Of a stretch of DNA of 64,000 nucleotides, positions 26,973 through 35,833 are shown in pieces. The position numbers and the translations under genes are program-made. Position 1 is the stretch's first letter. Every line of letters starts with the position of its first letter. Where the stretch lies: positions 62,001-126,000 of the forward strand of contig CALLBO010000009.1 in NCBI GenBank assembly GCA_937998875.1, written 5' to 3'. The notes under the pieces were generated by a model. The model was not told the origin of the DNA, did no database searches, and saw only the letters and a program-made list of their open reading frames with translations. The stretch is from an uncultured Granulosicoccaceae bacterium. Lineage in GTDB: Bacteria; Pseudomonadota; Gammaproteobacteria; Granulosicoccales; Granulosicoccaceae.

Positions 26973-29366
26973 ATGAGCGATGACGACCCGCAGGTTCTGC
27001 CAAAAAAGAAATCAAAGAGCACCGGTTTAATATTACCGGGGCAGGCATTGCCGGCTAAGATTTTTATCCTGCCAGTGTACGAGCGACCGTTTTTTCCGGC
27101 TCAGATACAGCCACTGGTCGTGGATCGGGATCACTGGCGCAGCACTTTTGAAAAACTGCACGAGGAAGATCAGCACATCGTCGGACTAATACACGTCAAA
27201 GACGATGCACAGGAAATTCCCGATCCAACCGAATTTTCAGCAACCGGATGCGTTGTAAGGCTGCACAATGTTGTAGAGCAGGAATCAAGCATCCAGTTTA
27301 TTGCTCAGGGATTGCAGCGCTTCACCATCAATAAGTGGCTTCGTAAAGCCCCACCTTTTGCCGGCGCTGTTGAATATCCGATAGAGCCGGAAGAAAACCG
27401 GGATGATGTAAAGTCATACGCAATGGCGCTTATCCAGGCTATTAAAGAACTCGTGCCACTCAACCCGTTATACAACGAAGAGCTGAAAAACTTTTTAAAC
27501 CATTTCAATCTCAATGAACCATCTCCACTGGCAGACTTCGCAGCGGCCATAACGACCGCTCCCGGTGAAGATCTACAGGAAGTGCTCGATACCATTCCAA
27601 TTCTGCCACGCATGGAAAAAGTTTTACTGTTGCTACGAAAAGAAATTGAAATGGCACGCCTGCAGGGTGAGATTCGACAGGAAGTTGAGAACAAGATCCA
27701 CAAAAATCAGCGCGACTTCTTTTTGAAAGAACAGCTGAAAGTCATTCAACGTGAACTAGGTATCGCAAAAGATGATCGTACGGCGGACGTAGAACAGTTT
27801 AAAGAGCGCATGGAGCAGCGTCATCCCCCCGAGCCTGTGCAAAAAAGATTTGATGAAGAGCTGCAAAAGTTATCTGTGCTTGAAACCGGATCACCTGAGT
27901 ATGGTGTTACACGCAACTATCTGGACTGGATTACCAACGTACCCTGGGGTGTGCAATCGGAAGATAAGCTCGATCTTAAAAAAGCCCGCCGGATTCTCAA
28001 TCGTGATCACGCAGGTCTTGATGATGTGAAAGAACGGATACTGGAATTTCTCGCTCTCGGTGCTTACCGCGGTGAAATTTCAGGCTCTATTTTGTTATTG
28101 GTCGGACCGCCCGGTGTAGGTAAAACTTCAATCGGGCGTTCAATTGCTGACTCACTCGGGCGTGAGTTCTACCGGTTCAGTCTTGGTGGCATGCGCGATG
28201 AAGCAGAGATTAAAGGTCACAGAAGAACCTACATCGGTGCTATGCCCGGCAAGCTGGTGCAAGCGCTGAAAGACGTACAGGTGGATAACCCGGTCATTAT
28301 GCTGGATGAAGTTGACAAGATTGGCGCATCATTTCAGGGCGACCCGGCTTCTGCACTGCTGGAAGTACTCGACCCGGAACAGAACAATGAATTTCTGGAT
28401 CATTATCTGGACCTTCGGGTTGATCTTTCTAAAGTACTATTCGTCTGTACAGCTAATCAAATGGATACCATTCCAAGACCGTTACTCGATCGAATGGATG
28501 ACATACGGCTTGCGGGATACCTTCCTGAAGAAAAATTTAAGATTGCCACCAAGCATTTATGGCCGCGGTTGCTTGAGCGCAACAAGGTTGCGCCCTCTAA
28601 AATCAACCTGACCGACAGTGCAATCAAATTACTGATAGAGGGTTATGCACGAGAGGCAGGCGTCAGAAATCTTGAAAAGTTACTGGCAAAGGTTCTGCGA
28701 AAATGCGTTGTCAAATTATTAGGTGGCAGCCGACGGATCACGGTTAACAACAAAACCCTTCCGGACTTTGTCGGGCCACCGATCTTCAGACAGGAACGTC
28801 AGCTCAAAGGTGTTGGCGTGGTTACCGGTCTGGCCTGGACAGCAATGGGTGGAGCTACCCTCCCGATTGAAGCCACGGTGGTTCATGAAGACAAAGCCGG
28901 TTTTAAACTGACCGGCAACCTCGGTGCTGTCATGAAAGAATCAGCAGAGATCGCCTACAGCTATGTTACTTCCAATTTAGCGCAGTACAAATTTAAGACT
29001 GATGTGAGCAAAGATGCTTTCATACACTTACATGTGCCGGAAGGTGCTACGCCAAAAGATGGTCCCAGTGCCGGCATTACCATGGCCACCGCGTTACTCT
29101 CTCTGGCACTGAAAAAGCAAATCAACAGCAATATCGCAATGACCGGAGAACTCACACTGACAGGGCAGGTATTGCCAGTGGGAGGTATCAAGGAAAAACT
29201 GATTGCTGCAAAACGACTGGGTATTAAAACTGCGATTCTGCCTTTTGACAACAAGCGTGACTACGATGAGTTATCAGCGTCCGTGCGACGTGGCATCAAG
29301 GTACATTTTGCAGAGACGTTTGAAGACGTCAGTAAGATAGTTTTCAAAGGTGCTCAGGCTAAATAG
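26973..29366 (+). CDS. lon: ATP-dependent protease Lon
   Basis: Lon is a hexameric AAA+ serine protease that degrades misfolded and regulatory proteins in the cytosol. The 797-residue protein has the N-terminal substrate-binding LON domain (about 25-230), a coiled-coil region (HKNQRDFFLKEQLKVIQREL), the AAA+ module with Walker A GPPGVGKTS near residue 378 and Walker B VIMLDEVDKIG, and the protease domain with catalytic Ser699 (KDGPSAGITM) and a Lys near 742 (VGGIKEKLIAAKR). It stands alone, with a 191-bp upstream region. Nothing is missing. Confidence 0.97.
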   Translation: MSDDDPQVLPKKKSKSTGLILPGQALPAKIFILPVYERPFFPAQIQPLVVDRDHWRSTFEKLHEEDQHIVGLIHVKDDAQEIPDPTEFSATGCVVRLHNVVEQESSIQFIAQGLQRFTINKWLRKAPPFAGAVEYPIEPEENRDDVKSYAMALIQAIKELVPLNPLYNEELKNFLNHFNLNEPSPLADFAAAITTAPGEDLQEVLDTIPILPRMEKVLLLLRKEIEMARLQGEIRQEVENKIHKNQRDFFLKEQLKVIQRELGIAKDDRTADVEQFKERMEQRHPPEPVQKRFDEELQKLSVLETGSPEYGVTRNYLDWITNVPWGVQSEDKLDLKKARRILNRDHAGLDDVKERILEFLALGAYRGEISGSILLLVGPPGVGKTSIGRSIADSLGREFYRFSLGGMRDEAEIKGHRRTYIGAMPGKLVQALKDVQVDNPVIMLDEVDKIGASFQGDPASALLEVLDPEQNNEFLDHYLDLRVDLSKVLFVCTANQMDTIPRPLLDRMDDIRLAGYLPEEKFKIATKHLWPRLLERNKVAPSKINLTDSAIKLLIEGYAREAGVRNLEKLLAKVLRKCVVKLLGGSRRITVNNKTLPDFVGPPIFRQERQLKGVGVVTGLAWTAMGGATLPIEATVVHEDKAGFKLTGNLGAVMKESAEIAYSYVTSNLAQYKFKTDVSKDAFIHLHVPEGATPKDGPSAGITMATALLSLALKKQINSNIAMTGELTLTGQVLPVGGIKEKLIAAKRLGIKTAILPFDNKRDYDELSASVRRGIKVHFAETFEDVSKIVFKGAQAK

Positions 29367-29425
29367 CCGCCCGTATTTCACGGGCAGCTGCGACAACCTC
29401 GAGACAGCCGGCGCTGCGTTAACAA

Positions 29426-30604
29426 TTACTCGGTGACAGTATCAGTTGAAACGGTATTACTCTGCCAGGGATACGGACTCACACTACCCTCGATTTTTTC
29501 AAGATACTGTTTCAACTCTTCCTTATCTCCAAACAATTGCAGCACATAAGCGATGACATTATTGGCAATCCCCTTCTGCCAGCTACCAAGCGAGTCACTT
29601 TCTTTCTGATAGCATCTCAGTTGCTGGTATAAATCAGCTATTATCTGACCGTTGCCAGCACCAACTGCCGGAGTGGAATCAACAAAACGCAAACACTCAA
29701 TATGCGTGATGATTCTCGCGATGGCGACAGTGGCATCACATCTACCATCAACCGCGGCCTCGACCACAGATACATACTCATTCGCCTGCGATGGCGTTAA
29801 CACCATAAATCGGGCAGCAGCAATTACGCCGTGCAAATGACCAGGGTCATGCTTTAACAATAGAGAAAGGCTGCTACAGAGATGCTCCGAACTGAGCCCG
29901 GCAAAACCTTTCGCCATGAGCAAACCACAAAGCGCTTCGGGGTCTTCCGGATTTAATCTGAGTGCAGTATTAAAGTGTTTGAAGGCTTGCGCCATTGCCT
30001 GTGCAACAGGTTCATTAAGCGTTGCCCCGGGTTGCAAGCCCAATCGTTTGGCAAGACATAACTTAACATGTCCCATTAAAATGTGTACGTCTACACTTTC
30101 TGGGTGTGAATTAATGATTTCCTGCAGTGCCCGCTCACTTACAGAGCCGTAGTTAAGGTTGGCAAAAAAGCCCTGCCGCTCTGCAGGCGTCATCGAATTT
30201 AACTTATCGTTCAGCGCCTGGTATTCACCACTCTTAATTAAGCTAATCGCAAATACAGAGTCTCTCGGTGATACCGCATAGTCATGTGAGAGGCGACTAC
30301 AAAAACGATGTACCCTGCCCTTTGACGAGTCGATCGCATTTTGTGCCACTGCATCTTCAGTGGAATATGTGTTGAGGAACCATGCGCACAGATTTGCCAG
30401 TGCCATGGTCAGACAGGAAGCTATAAGCACATCTACCCCTGGCTGGAACCATTGCATGGCTGCAAACGCGGTGATCAACAACAGTGCAAAAAGTACAAAT
30501 GTCGATCTGCGCAGGTCGAGCTTTTCAACCATCAGACAGACAACAGCAAGGCATGGAATAGTAACCAGATAAGACAAGGCAGGCTCCGGGCGGTGCACAG
30601 GCAC
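29426..30604 (-). CDS. Membrane protein with TPR-like soluble domain, function unknown
   Basis: I do not recognise this 392-residue protein. The first 85 residues hold two to three hydrophobic segments (about 10-24, 35-50 and 58-76), which would anchor it in the inner membrane. The remainder is helical and repeat-like, with TPR-style pieces such as AFKHFNTALRLNPEDPEALCGLLMAKG (about 190-215) and HPESVDVHILMGHVKL, spaced like tetratricopeptide units. This suggests a protein-protein scaffold. The protein ends in a Ser/Thr/Val-rich tail. It is convergent with lon and shares its strand with heme A synthase upstream, separated by 200 bp. Confidence 0.6.
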   Translation of the reverse strand: MPVHRPEPALSYLVTIPCLAVVCLMVEKLDLRRSTFVLFALLLITAFAAMQWFQPGVDVLIASCLTMALANLCAWFLNTYSTEDAVAQNAIDSSKGRVHRFCSRLSHDYAVSPRDSVFAISLIKSGEYQALNDKLNSMTPAERQGFFANLNYGSVSERALQEIINSHPESVDVHILMGHVKLCLAKRLGLQPGATLNEPVAQAMAQAFKHFNTALRLNPEDPEALCGLLMAKGFAGLSSEHLCSSLSLLLKHDPGHLHGVIAAARFMVLTPSQANEYVSVVEAAVDGRCDATVAIARIITHIECLRFVDSTPAVGAGNGQIIADLYQQLRCYQKESDSLGSWQKGIANNVIAYVLQLFGDKEELKQYLEKIEGSVSPYPWQSNTVSTDTVTE

Positions 30605-30804
30605 AGCAGCTCAATTTGCCCGCTATTCTACTCGAACTCGCATGTTGTCGCCGTGATCAGCCACGATTTAAACAGCCCCATATTGGTTGCACTCTGTGTT
30701 TTCGCAACGATATGCCAGTCCGGTCAGGAAGTTTGGTGAAGCAATTCACATACAATCGTCCGACCACGCAATATCACGAGTGCATATTGCCATGGACCCT
30801 GCCG

Positions 30805-31854
30805 TTAAACGCTGCCTGTAGCGGCAACTGGCCGATCGGCCTTCGAATGCACCTCCCGGTGCTCTTTTGAATCGTCTCCGGAGTGAATTTGTGTGCCGTA
30901 TTTGTAAAACAGAAACACTGCTATCTGCACGCCAAAAATCAAAGACGCGAGGCACAGATGCAGAGGCTGCACAAACGCAGGGATATCCATGTGATTCATG
31001 ATCACACCGATAACAACGGTTGATAGAATCAACACTCCCTGTGCAATACCCAACTTGCGCATCGGATTGGACGCCGGAATATGCTTAACAATCTGGTAAA
31101 CCAACCAGAAATTTGTTGCCAGTAGCACCCATGAAAACGAACGGTGTAAAATGAATATCAATGGCAACTGTTCTATCCAGATACTTCGCGTCGCTTCACT
31201 GCGGGCGATAATGTCAATCGCTTCCCGTACTTGTGTGCCCATGATCATCTGTAACAATGTCATGCACATAGCCGCTATCATCACTTTTTTAAATACCGGT
31301 GGTAGTTCTGCCAGCCCCTCCCGGCTCACTACTGCGTGCTGCGACCTCATGACAGCGCAGATAAGCATCGCAACTATCGCCTGCGCCAGGAGCATGTGCA
31401 AAGTAATCATAACCGGATGAAGATTACTCGCCACTACTCGCGATCCAAGCCAGCCTTGAAACACCACCGCAAAAAAAGCCGCCACTGAAAGTCGGGTCAC
31501 CAGCTTGTTGTCTTTTCTAAAGTGCCTGGACGCCAGCATGGTTAAAAAAATCAAAATACCAATCACCACCCCCGTCAGACGATTGGTATATTCAATCCAG
31601 GTTTTGGTCGCGTTAAACTCGGTGTCTGCGTACCCGCGTTCAGCATAGATTTGCTGATAGTTCGCTGGCAACTGACTAACATCTGTTGGCGGTATCCATT
31701 GACCAAAGCATGTCGGCCAGTCCGGACACCCCATGCCCGAGCCGGTCGCACGTACAGCGCCGGCTATTAGAATCAGACAATACACTGCCGCAACAGTAAG
31801 CATTCCAAGGTGGCGAAATCGCCGTGTTCTCACATCAGTCATAGCTGTGTTCAT
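30805..31854 (-). CDS. ctaA: Heme A synthase (CtaA/COX15 family)
   Basis: Heme A synthase oxidises the C8 methyl of heme O, making the heme A of aa3-type cytochrome oxidase. The protein has eight membrane segments, the first-half motif GSGMGCPDWPTCFGQW, ATKTWIEYTNRLTGVVIG with a heme-binding His region, VASNLHPVMITLHMLLAQ, and the second-half RSFSWVLLATNFW and FVQPLHLCLASLIF with conserved His. The frame is open to 31962; I place the start at the ATG at 31854 (or 31842) because the recognisable domain begins with RRFRHLGMLTV. No ctaB or oxidase subunit gene is beside it. Confidence 0.88.
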   Translation of the reverse strand: MNTAMTDVRTRRFRHLGMLTVAAVYCLILIAGAVRATGSGMGCPDWPTCFGQWIPPTDVSQLPANYQQIYAERGYADTEFNATKTWIEYTNRLTGVVIGILIFLTMLASRHFRKDNKLVTRLSVAAFFAVVFQGWLGSRVVASNLHPVMITLHMLLAQAIVAMLICAVMRSQHAVVSREGLAELPPVFKKVMIAAMCMTLLQMIMGTQVREAIDIIARSEATRSIWIEQLPLIFILHRSFSWVLLATNFWLVYQIVKHIPASNPMRKLGIAQGVLILSTVVIGVIMNHMDIPAFVQPLHLCLASLIFGVQIAVFLFYKYGTQIHSGDDSKEHREVHSKADRPVAATGSV

Positions 31855-32148
31855 CGTCTGCAAATTGATATTCAGAAATGCCGATAACTTGTATTGCATC
31901 ACTCGTTTTGGCAACGGCATGATCCCACCAGTAATGCCGGACCTGAAAAGCGCGCCGATCATTGCGCATCGATGTTAATTTTTTGGCAGGTACCGCTATT
32001 TTCGATCTGGCTGAGAGCGAAAATGCATTATAGTAACTTTCCTGATTATATGCTGACAACTACGACGCAGGCAGCCAGGGCATGCCACGACCTGCAAGTA
32101 TAGCGACTGGCTGACGCGCACCGAAATTAGCGCTAAATCACCTGATTT

Positions 32149-33750
32149 GTGCGGGCAGATTATAAAAATAAATTGCAGAGCGACCTCAGATTGATGAGAT
32201 ACACAGGACCACAGGCTGATTACCCGGATGATCAGCAGCTGCTCAACCTGAGATTCAGCCCGACACAATTCAGATTGTTGGAGCAGTCATCGAATCCGCT
32301 AAATCTCACGCCGGCAATGCAGGCCTACACCGACCAGCTTCTGGACATTGGATTTAGCTACTCACATGAAATTCTGGTTGATATGTGTATTGGAAAGCCA
32401 GCAGAGTCACCGGCACGCATGCTGGTGTTCATCAACCGTGCTGAAAGCGCCTACGCAATCCTCACCGATCTGTACCACTTGAAAAGCTGGGTCTACTTCA
32501 CCCACTACTTCATGTCCGGACACAGGGCTATAACAACCTGTCAGCCAGGTGCGTTAATGCTCTCGCAAACCGCAGCACTGGCAGCCACCGCTGACTTTTC
32601 ACTGCAGAATACACATTCCGGTGCGCTCAGAGCGCAAAGCCTGGACTCACAATGGAAAAAGCACCGGCACTTTATTTCAACAGAGCACCCCTCTGAAAAA
32701 TCCACGCTCATGGAGCCGGATCAGCATCTGGCTGCAGAGCGCGAGGCTTATCGCAAGTACATTGACCTGCTCTTAAATTCTGTTGTGTTAAGACAATCGG
32801 ATACGCAGCTGGTCAGCTTCACCCACACAGGTGCAAGCAGCTACCATGCAGCAGTAACATCAAGCTCGGCCAAAAGACCAAAGCCGAAGAAACACAAGCC
32901 TGTCAGCCACGAAGGCAAACCTGCACTATTCGATAAACTGAACTATCGCAACGCTGCGTTAGCAGCAAGTGCTCTGGTGTTTTGTCTACTGATGTACAAC
33001 GTTGCCACCTATACCGACAACAGTAGTCCTGGTGACATCAACGACACGATAAGCAACAACATTGCGCCAACACCGACTGATGAACAATCGGCCACACTGC
33101 CGCCCAGTGTCGCTGTTGCTGTTGCTGTTGCTCCGGAGGTTTACGATAGCGAAGACATAATTAACCGGCCGCTACCGGACCCGACAGCTGATGATGCCCT
33201 GCTGATCGCTCCTGGGAAATCCACCAGCGACTTACCCGAGCAGTACATTGTGGCGTCAGAGGAAGATGAAATGTGGCGCATCGCGGTAGAGAACGCGGAG
33301 TTCTATCTGATGTCGAATGACGGCGATCCGGCACCGTGGATTCGAACAGCACGCAAGATGGCGGCTGGATTTACCTCCGATGACCCACGGCTGGCCCGTA
33401 CCTATTTTCTAGCCGCAATGCTGGAACGTGACCCGAAAGTCGCTGAGCAACAATACAATAGAGCGTTAAGCATTCAGACGAAGACTATTGGCTTGTACCA
33501 CACTGAAACAGCACAAACACTGGAAGCACTGGCATGGGTTGCTGAGGGTGCCAGAGATGATCTTGAGGAGGCGATCACTCATCAACGACTGGCGCTGAAT
33601 GTGTATCGCAGCATTTTCGGAGAAGAAGCAGAAGATACGCGTGCAGCCCGATGGAAGCTCCAATACTTTGAAGATCGACTTGAAGGACGTCGACCAAAAT
33701 CGGATGACAACCGCAGATTACTACCGGCACTGGCCAGATTTGCGCGGTAG
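32149..33750 (+). CDS. Single-pass membrane protein with C-terminal TPR-like repeats, function unknown
   Basis: I do not recognise this 533-residue protein. An N-terminal cytosolic region of about 245 residues ends in a basic stretch (SAKRPKPKKHKP), followed by one membrane segment (about 264-284, AALAASALVFCLLMYNVA). A Thr/Pro/Asp-rich linker includes a short Val-Ala run (VAVAVAVAPE) encoded by repeated gctgtt hexamers near 33110. The C-terminal 150 residues look like kinesin-light-chain-style TPR units (AEQQYNRALSIQTKTIGLYHTET; THQRLALNVYRSIFGEE). The start is GTG at 32149 or ATG at 32194; neither has a strong ribosome binding site. It is divergent from heme A synthase. Confidence 0.6.
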   Translation: MRADYKNKLQSDLRLMRYTGPQADYPDDQQLLNLRFSPTQFRLLEQSSNPLNLTPAMQAYTDQLLDIGFSYSHEILVDMCIGKPAESPARMLVFINRAESAYAILTDLYHLKSWVYFTHYFMSGHRAITTCQPGALMLSQTAALAATADFSLQNTHSGALRAQSLDSQWKKHRHFISTEHPSEKSTLMEPDQHLAAEREAYRKYIDLLLNSVVLRQSDTQLVSFTHTGASSYHAAVTSSSAKRPKPKKHKPVSHEGKPALFDKLNYRNAALAASALVFCLLMYNVATYTDNSSPGDINDTISNNIAPTPTDEQSATLPPSVAVAVAVAPEVYDSEDIINRPLPDPTADDALLIAPGKSTSDLPEQYIVASEEDEMWRIAVENAEFYLMSNDGDPAPWIRTARKMAAGFTSDDPRLARTYFLAAMLERDPKVAEQQYNRALSIQTKTIGLYHTETAQTLEALAWVAEGARDDLEEAITHQRLALNVYRSIFGEEAEDTRAARWKLQYFEDRLEGRRPKSDDNRRLLPALARFAR

Positions 33751-33791
33751 TGGACGGACAAGATGACGGCCTGTGTCGTTAAGCCGCTAAC

Positions 33792-34304
33792 CTACGATTT
33801 ACGCTCTATAAAGCTCTCAATCGCTTCAACACTTAACATACCCGGATTGCTGCCCAGCAATTCGCCTTCAGGATTAAACAGTAAGTAAGTCGGCGTGCCA
33901 CGAAAGTTTTCTTCTGTCACGCTAAAATAGTAGGAAGAAATAATCAGACTGTCTGCAACATAACTCGGAAAGCTTGGATTCGTTTCAGTGATATAGCGAT
34001 TCACCGCGTCCATACCAGACGGACCATCCAGAGAGACGCCGATTACTTCTGCCATGCCGTCCTTATGCTTGTCATGAAACGCCGATATATCAGGCGTTTG
34101 AAGCTGACAGATGTGGCAGTTACTTGCCCAGAACTTAACAAGGGTCCATTTACCATTACCAGTCAGGTCTTCGAGATTCACATTTTCACCTGTCTCGACC
34201 GACTGCATTTCCATAGCATTGGCAACGCTGCTCATTGCCAAAGCGATTGCAATAAACGCCTGCAGAAAGGCAAATTTGATTTTGGATATATTGCGGGCTG
34301 TCAT
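33792..34304 (-). CDS. Periplasmic TlpA/ResA-like thioredoxin-fold protein
   Basis: The 170-residue protein has a signal peptide (1-30, cleavage after SSVANA) and a thioredoxin fold with the redox pair CHIC at 63-66 in LVKFWASNCHICQLQTP and the cis-Pro loop FRGTPTYLLFNPEG. The insertion VIGVSLDGPSG between the active site and the cis-Pro is the TlpA/ResA type. Such proteins reduce apocytochrome c cysteines or copper-site cysteines in the periplasm. A link to oxidase maturation is possible given heme A synthase 2 kb away, but no direct partner is adjacent. Confidence 0.85.
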   Translation of the reverse strand: MTARNISKIKFAFLQAFIAIALAMSSVANAMEMQSVETGENVNLEDLTGNGKWTLVKFWASNCHICQLQTPDISAFHDKHKDGMAEVIGVSLDGPSGMDAVNRYITETNPSFPSYVADSLIISSYYFSVTEENFRGTPTYLLFNPEGELLGSNPGMLSVEAIESFIERKS

Positions 34305-34488
34305 TGTCAGTTTCCAGTGAGGATCAAGCGTAGGATGGCCAGGAAGATATAAAGTTCTCGTCCATTTGTGACTTAACGAAAAAAAAGCACTCTCCCATCA
34401 TTACACAGTGTTTATTCACGCACACAAATTGCGCGCCACCTGAACATGGTTGCCTGTATTGTCTGATTGACGCTCTGAGAACCGCTCT

Positions 34489-35688
34489 TCAAACGATGTT
34501 TTCAGCTTGCAGCAAGGACAACTCCTTCTCATCCATTCCGAGGTAACCAACCAGTACCTCCTGAGTGTGCTCACCCAGGTCCGGCCCGCCTCGATCCGTT
34601 CTTCCCGGGGTTTCAGAAAGCCGCGGGTGGATTGCTGCTACTTCCAACTCACCGCCTGAATACTCAACCGCCTCAAATAGTCCACGTGCACGATAATGTG
34701 CATCGTTAAACATATCTTCAACGTTATAGATCGGCCCGCTTGGTACCGCCGCTTCAGCAAGAATCGCGAGTACGTCGGCAGACGGATGCTGTGCTACCCA
34801 ATCGCTTATTGCCTGATCAATTTCCGCCTCATGCTGAACCCGGCCGGCATTGTCTGACATGCGTTTATCATTGGCGAGATCTTCACGACCGGCACAACTC
34901 ATTAATCGTTTGTATATAGAGTCACCATTACCCCCGATGACCACATACTTATCATCAGCACATAAATAAGTATTGGTGGGCACTATACCGGTAAGCGTCG
35001 AACCCGATGGCTCGCGAATCACCTGTTCCGCAGAATACTCCGGCACCACCGACTCCATCATGTTGTACACCGATTCAAAAATAGATACATCAACCACCTG
35101 TCCGCTACCCGAACGGGTTCTTGCAAACAACGCCAGCAACACACCGATAACTGCATGCATAGATGCCAGCGTATCACCAAGACTCAAATTGGGTCGGACC
35201 GGTGGCCGGTCTTTAAAGCCGTTGATATAACGAAAACCACCATAGGCTTCACAGGCAGACGCATATCCCGGCTGCGATGCGCGCGGACCATCCTGCCCGT
35301 AGCCACTAACACGGGCGAATATCAAACCGGGATGAGACTCTTTCATGATCACAGGGTCCATCCCCCACTTTTCAAGCGTACCGGGACGGAAGTTTTCAAC
35401 CACCACATCCACCTTACCCATTAGTTGCTTTACCAGCGCGCGGCCTTTGTCTGTACGAAGATTGACTGTCACCGATTTCTTGTTACGCGCAATACTCTGC
35501 CACCAGTAGGAAGTGCCTGTTGCATCAAGCTTGCGCCAGCTGCGAATTGCGTCGCCAGTACCGGGGGGTTCAACTTTAATCACTTCAGCGCCAAAGTACG
35601 CGAGCACACAAGCTGCCTGCGGCCCGGCTATTAACTGACCGAGCTCAAGTACTTTTATACCTGCCAGCGGGCGTAGATCATTTTGCAC
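34489..35688 (-). CDS. Family III CoA-transferase (CaiB/BaiF type)
   Basis: The 399-residue protein is a family III CoA-transferase, which moves CoA between carboxylic acids through an Asp-linked acyl intermediate. Landmarks are LAGIKVLELGQLIAGPQAA at the start, GAEVIKVEPPGTGD, NKKSVTVNLRTDKGRALV, ENFRPGTLEKWGM, SGYGQDGPRASQPGY and the catalytic-Asp segment LSLGDTLASMHAVIGVLLAL. The C-terminal half includes the EVAAIHPRLSETPG region. The substrate cannot be deduced. It is divergent, across 145 bp, from an acyl-CoA ligase, which suggests that both act on the same organic acid. Confidence 0.9.
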   Translation of the reverse strand: MQNDLRPLAGIKVLELGQLIAGPQAACVLAYFGAEVIKVEPPGTGDAIRSWRKLDATGTSYWWQSIARNKKSVTVNLRTDKGRALVKQLMGKVDVVVENFRPGTLEKWGMDPVIMKESHPGLIFARVSGYGQDGPRASQPGYASACEAYGGFRYINGFKDRPPVRPNLSLGDTLASMHAVIGVLLALFARTRSGSGQVVDVSIFESVYNMMESVVPEYSAEQVIREPSGSTLTGIVPTNTYLCADDKYVVIGGNGDSIYKRLMSCAGREDLANDKRMSDNAGRVQHEAEIDQAISDWVAQHPSADVLAILAEAAVPSGPIYNVEDMFNDAHYRARGLFEAVEYSGGELEVAAIHPRLSETPGRTDRGGPDLGEHTQEVLVGYLGMDEKELSLLQAENIV

Positions 35689-35833
35689 AAGCTTCTCCGG
35701 GAAAACTGCTCTGATTCAGACAACTCAACATTATTCTGCAACACTTATCTTTCTAATGCTTTCAGCATAGACAACTATACAGCTGACAATGCAAACTGAC
35801 ACCAGCTAACACCGCTACCTCCGGGAGCCGCCC

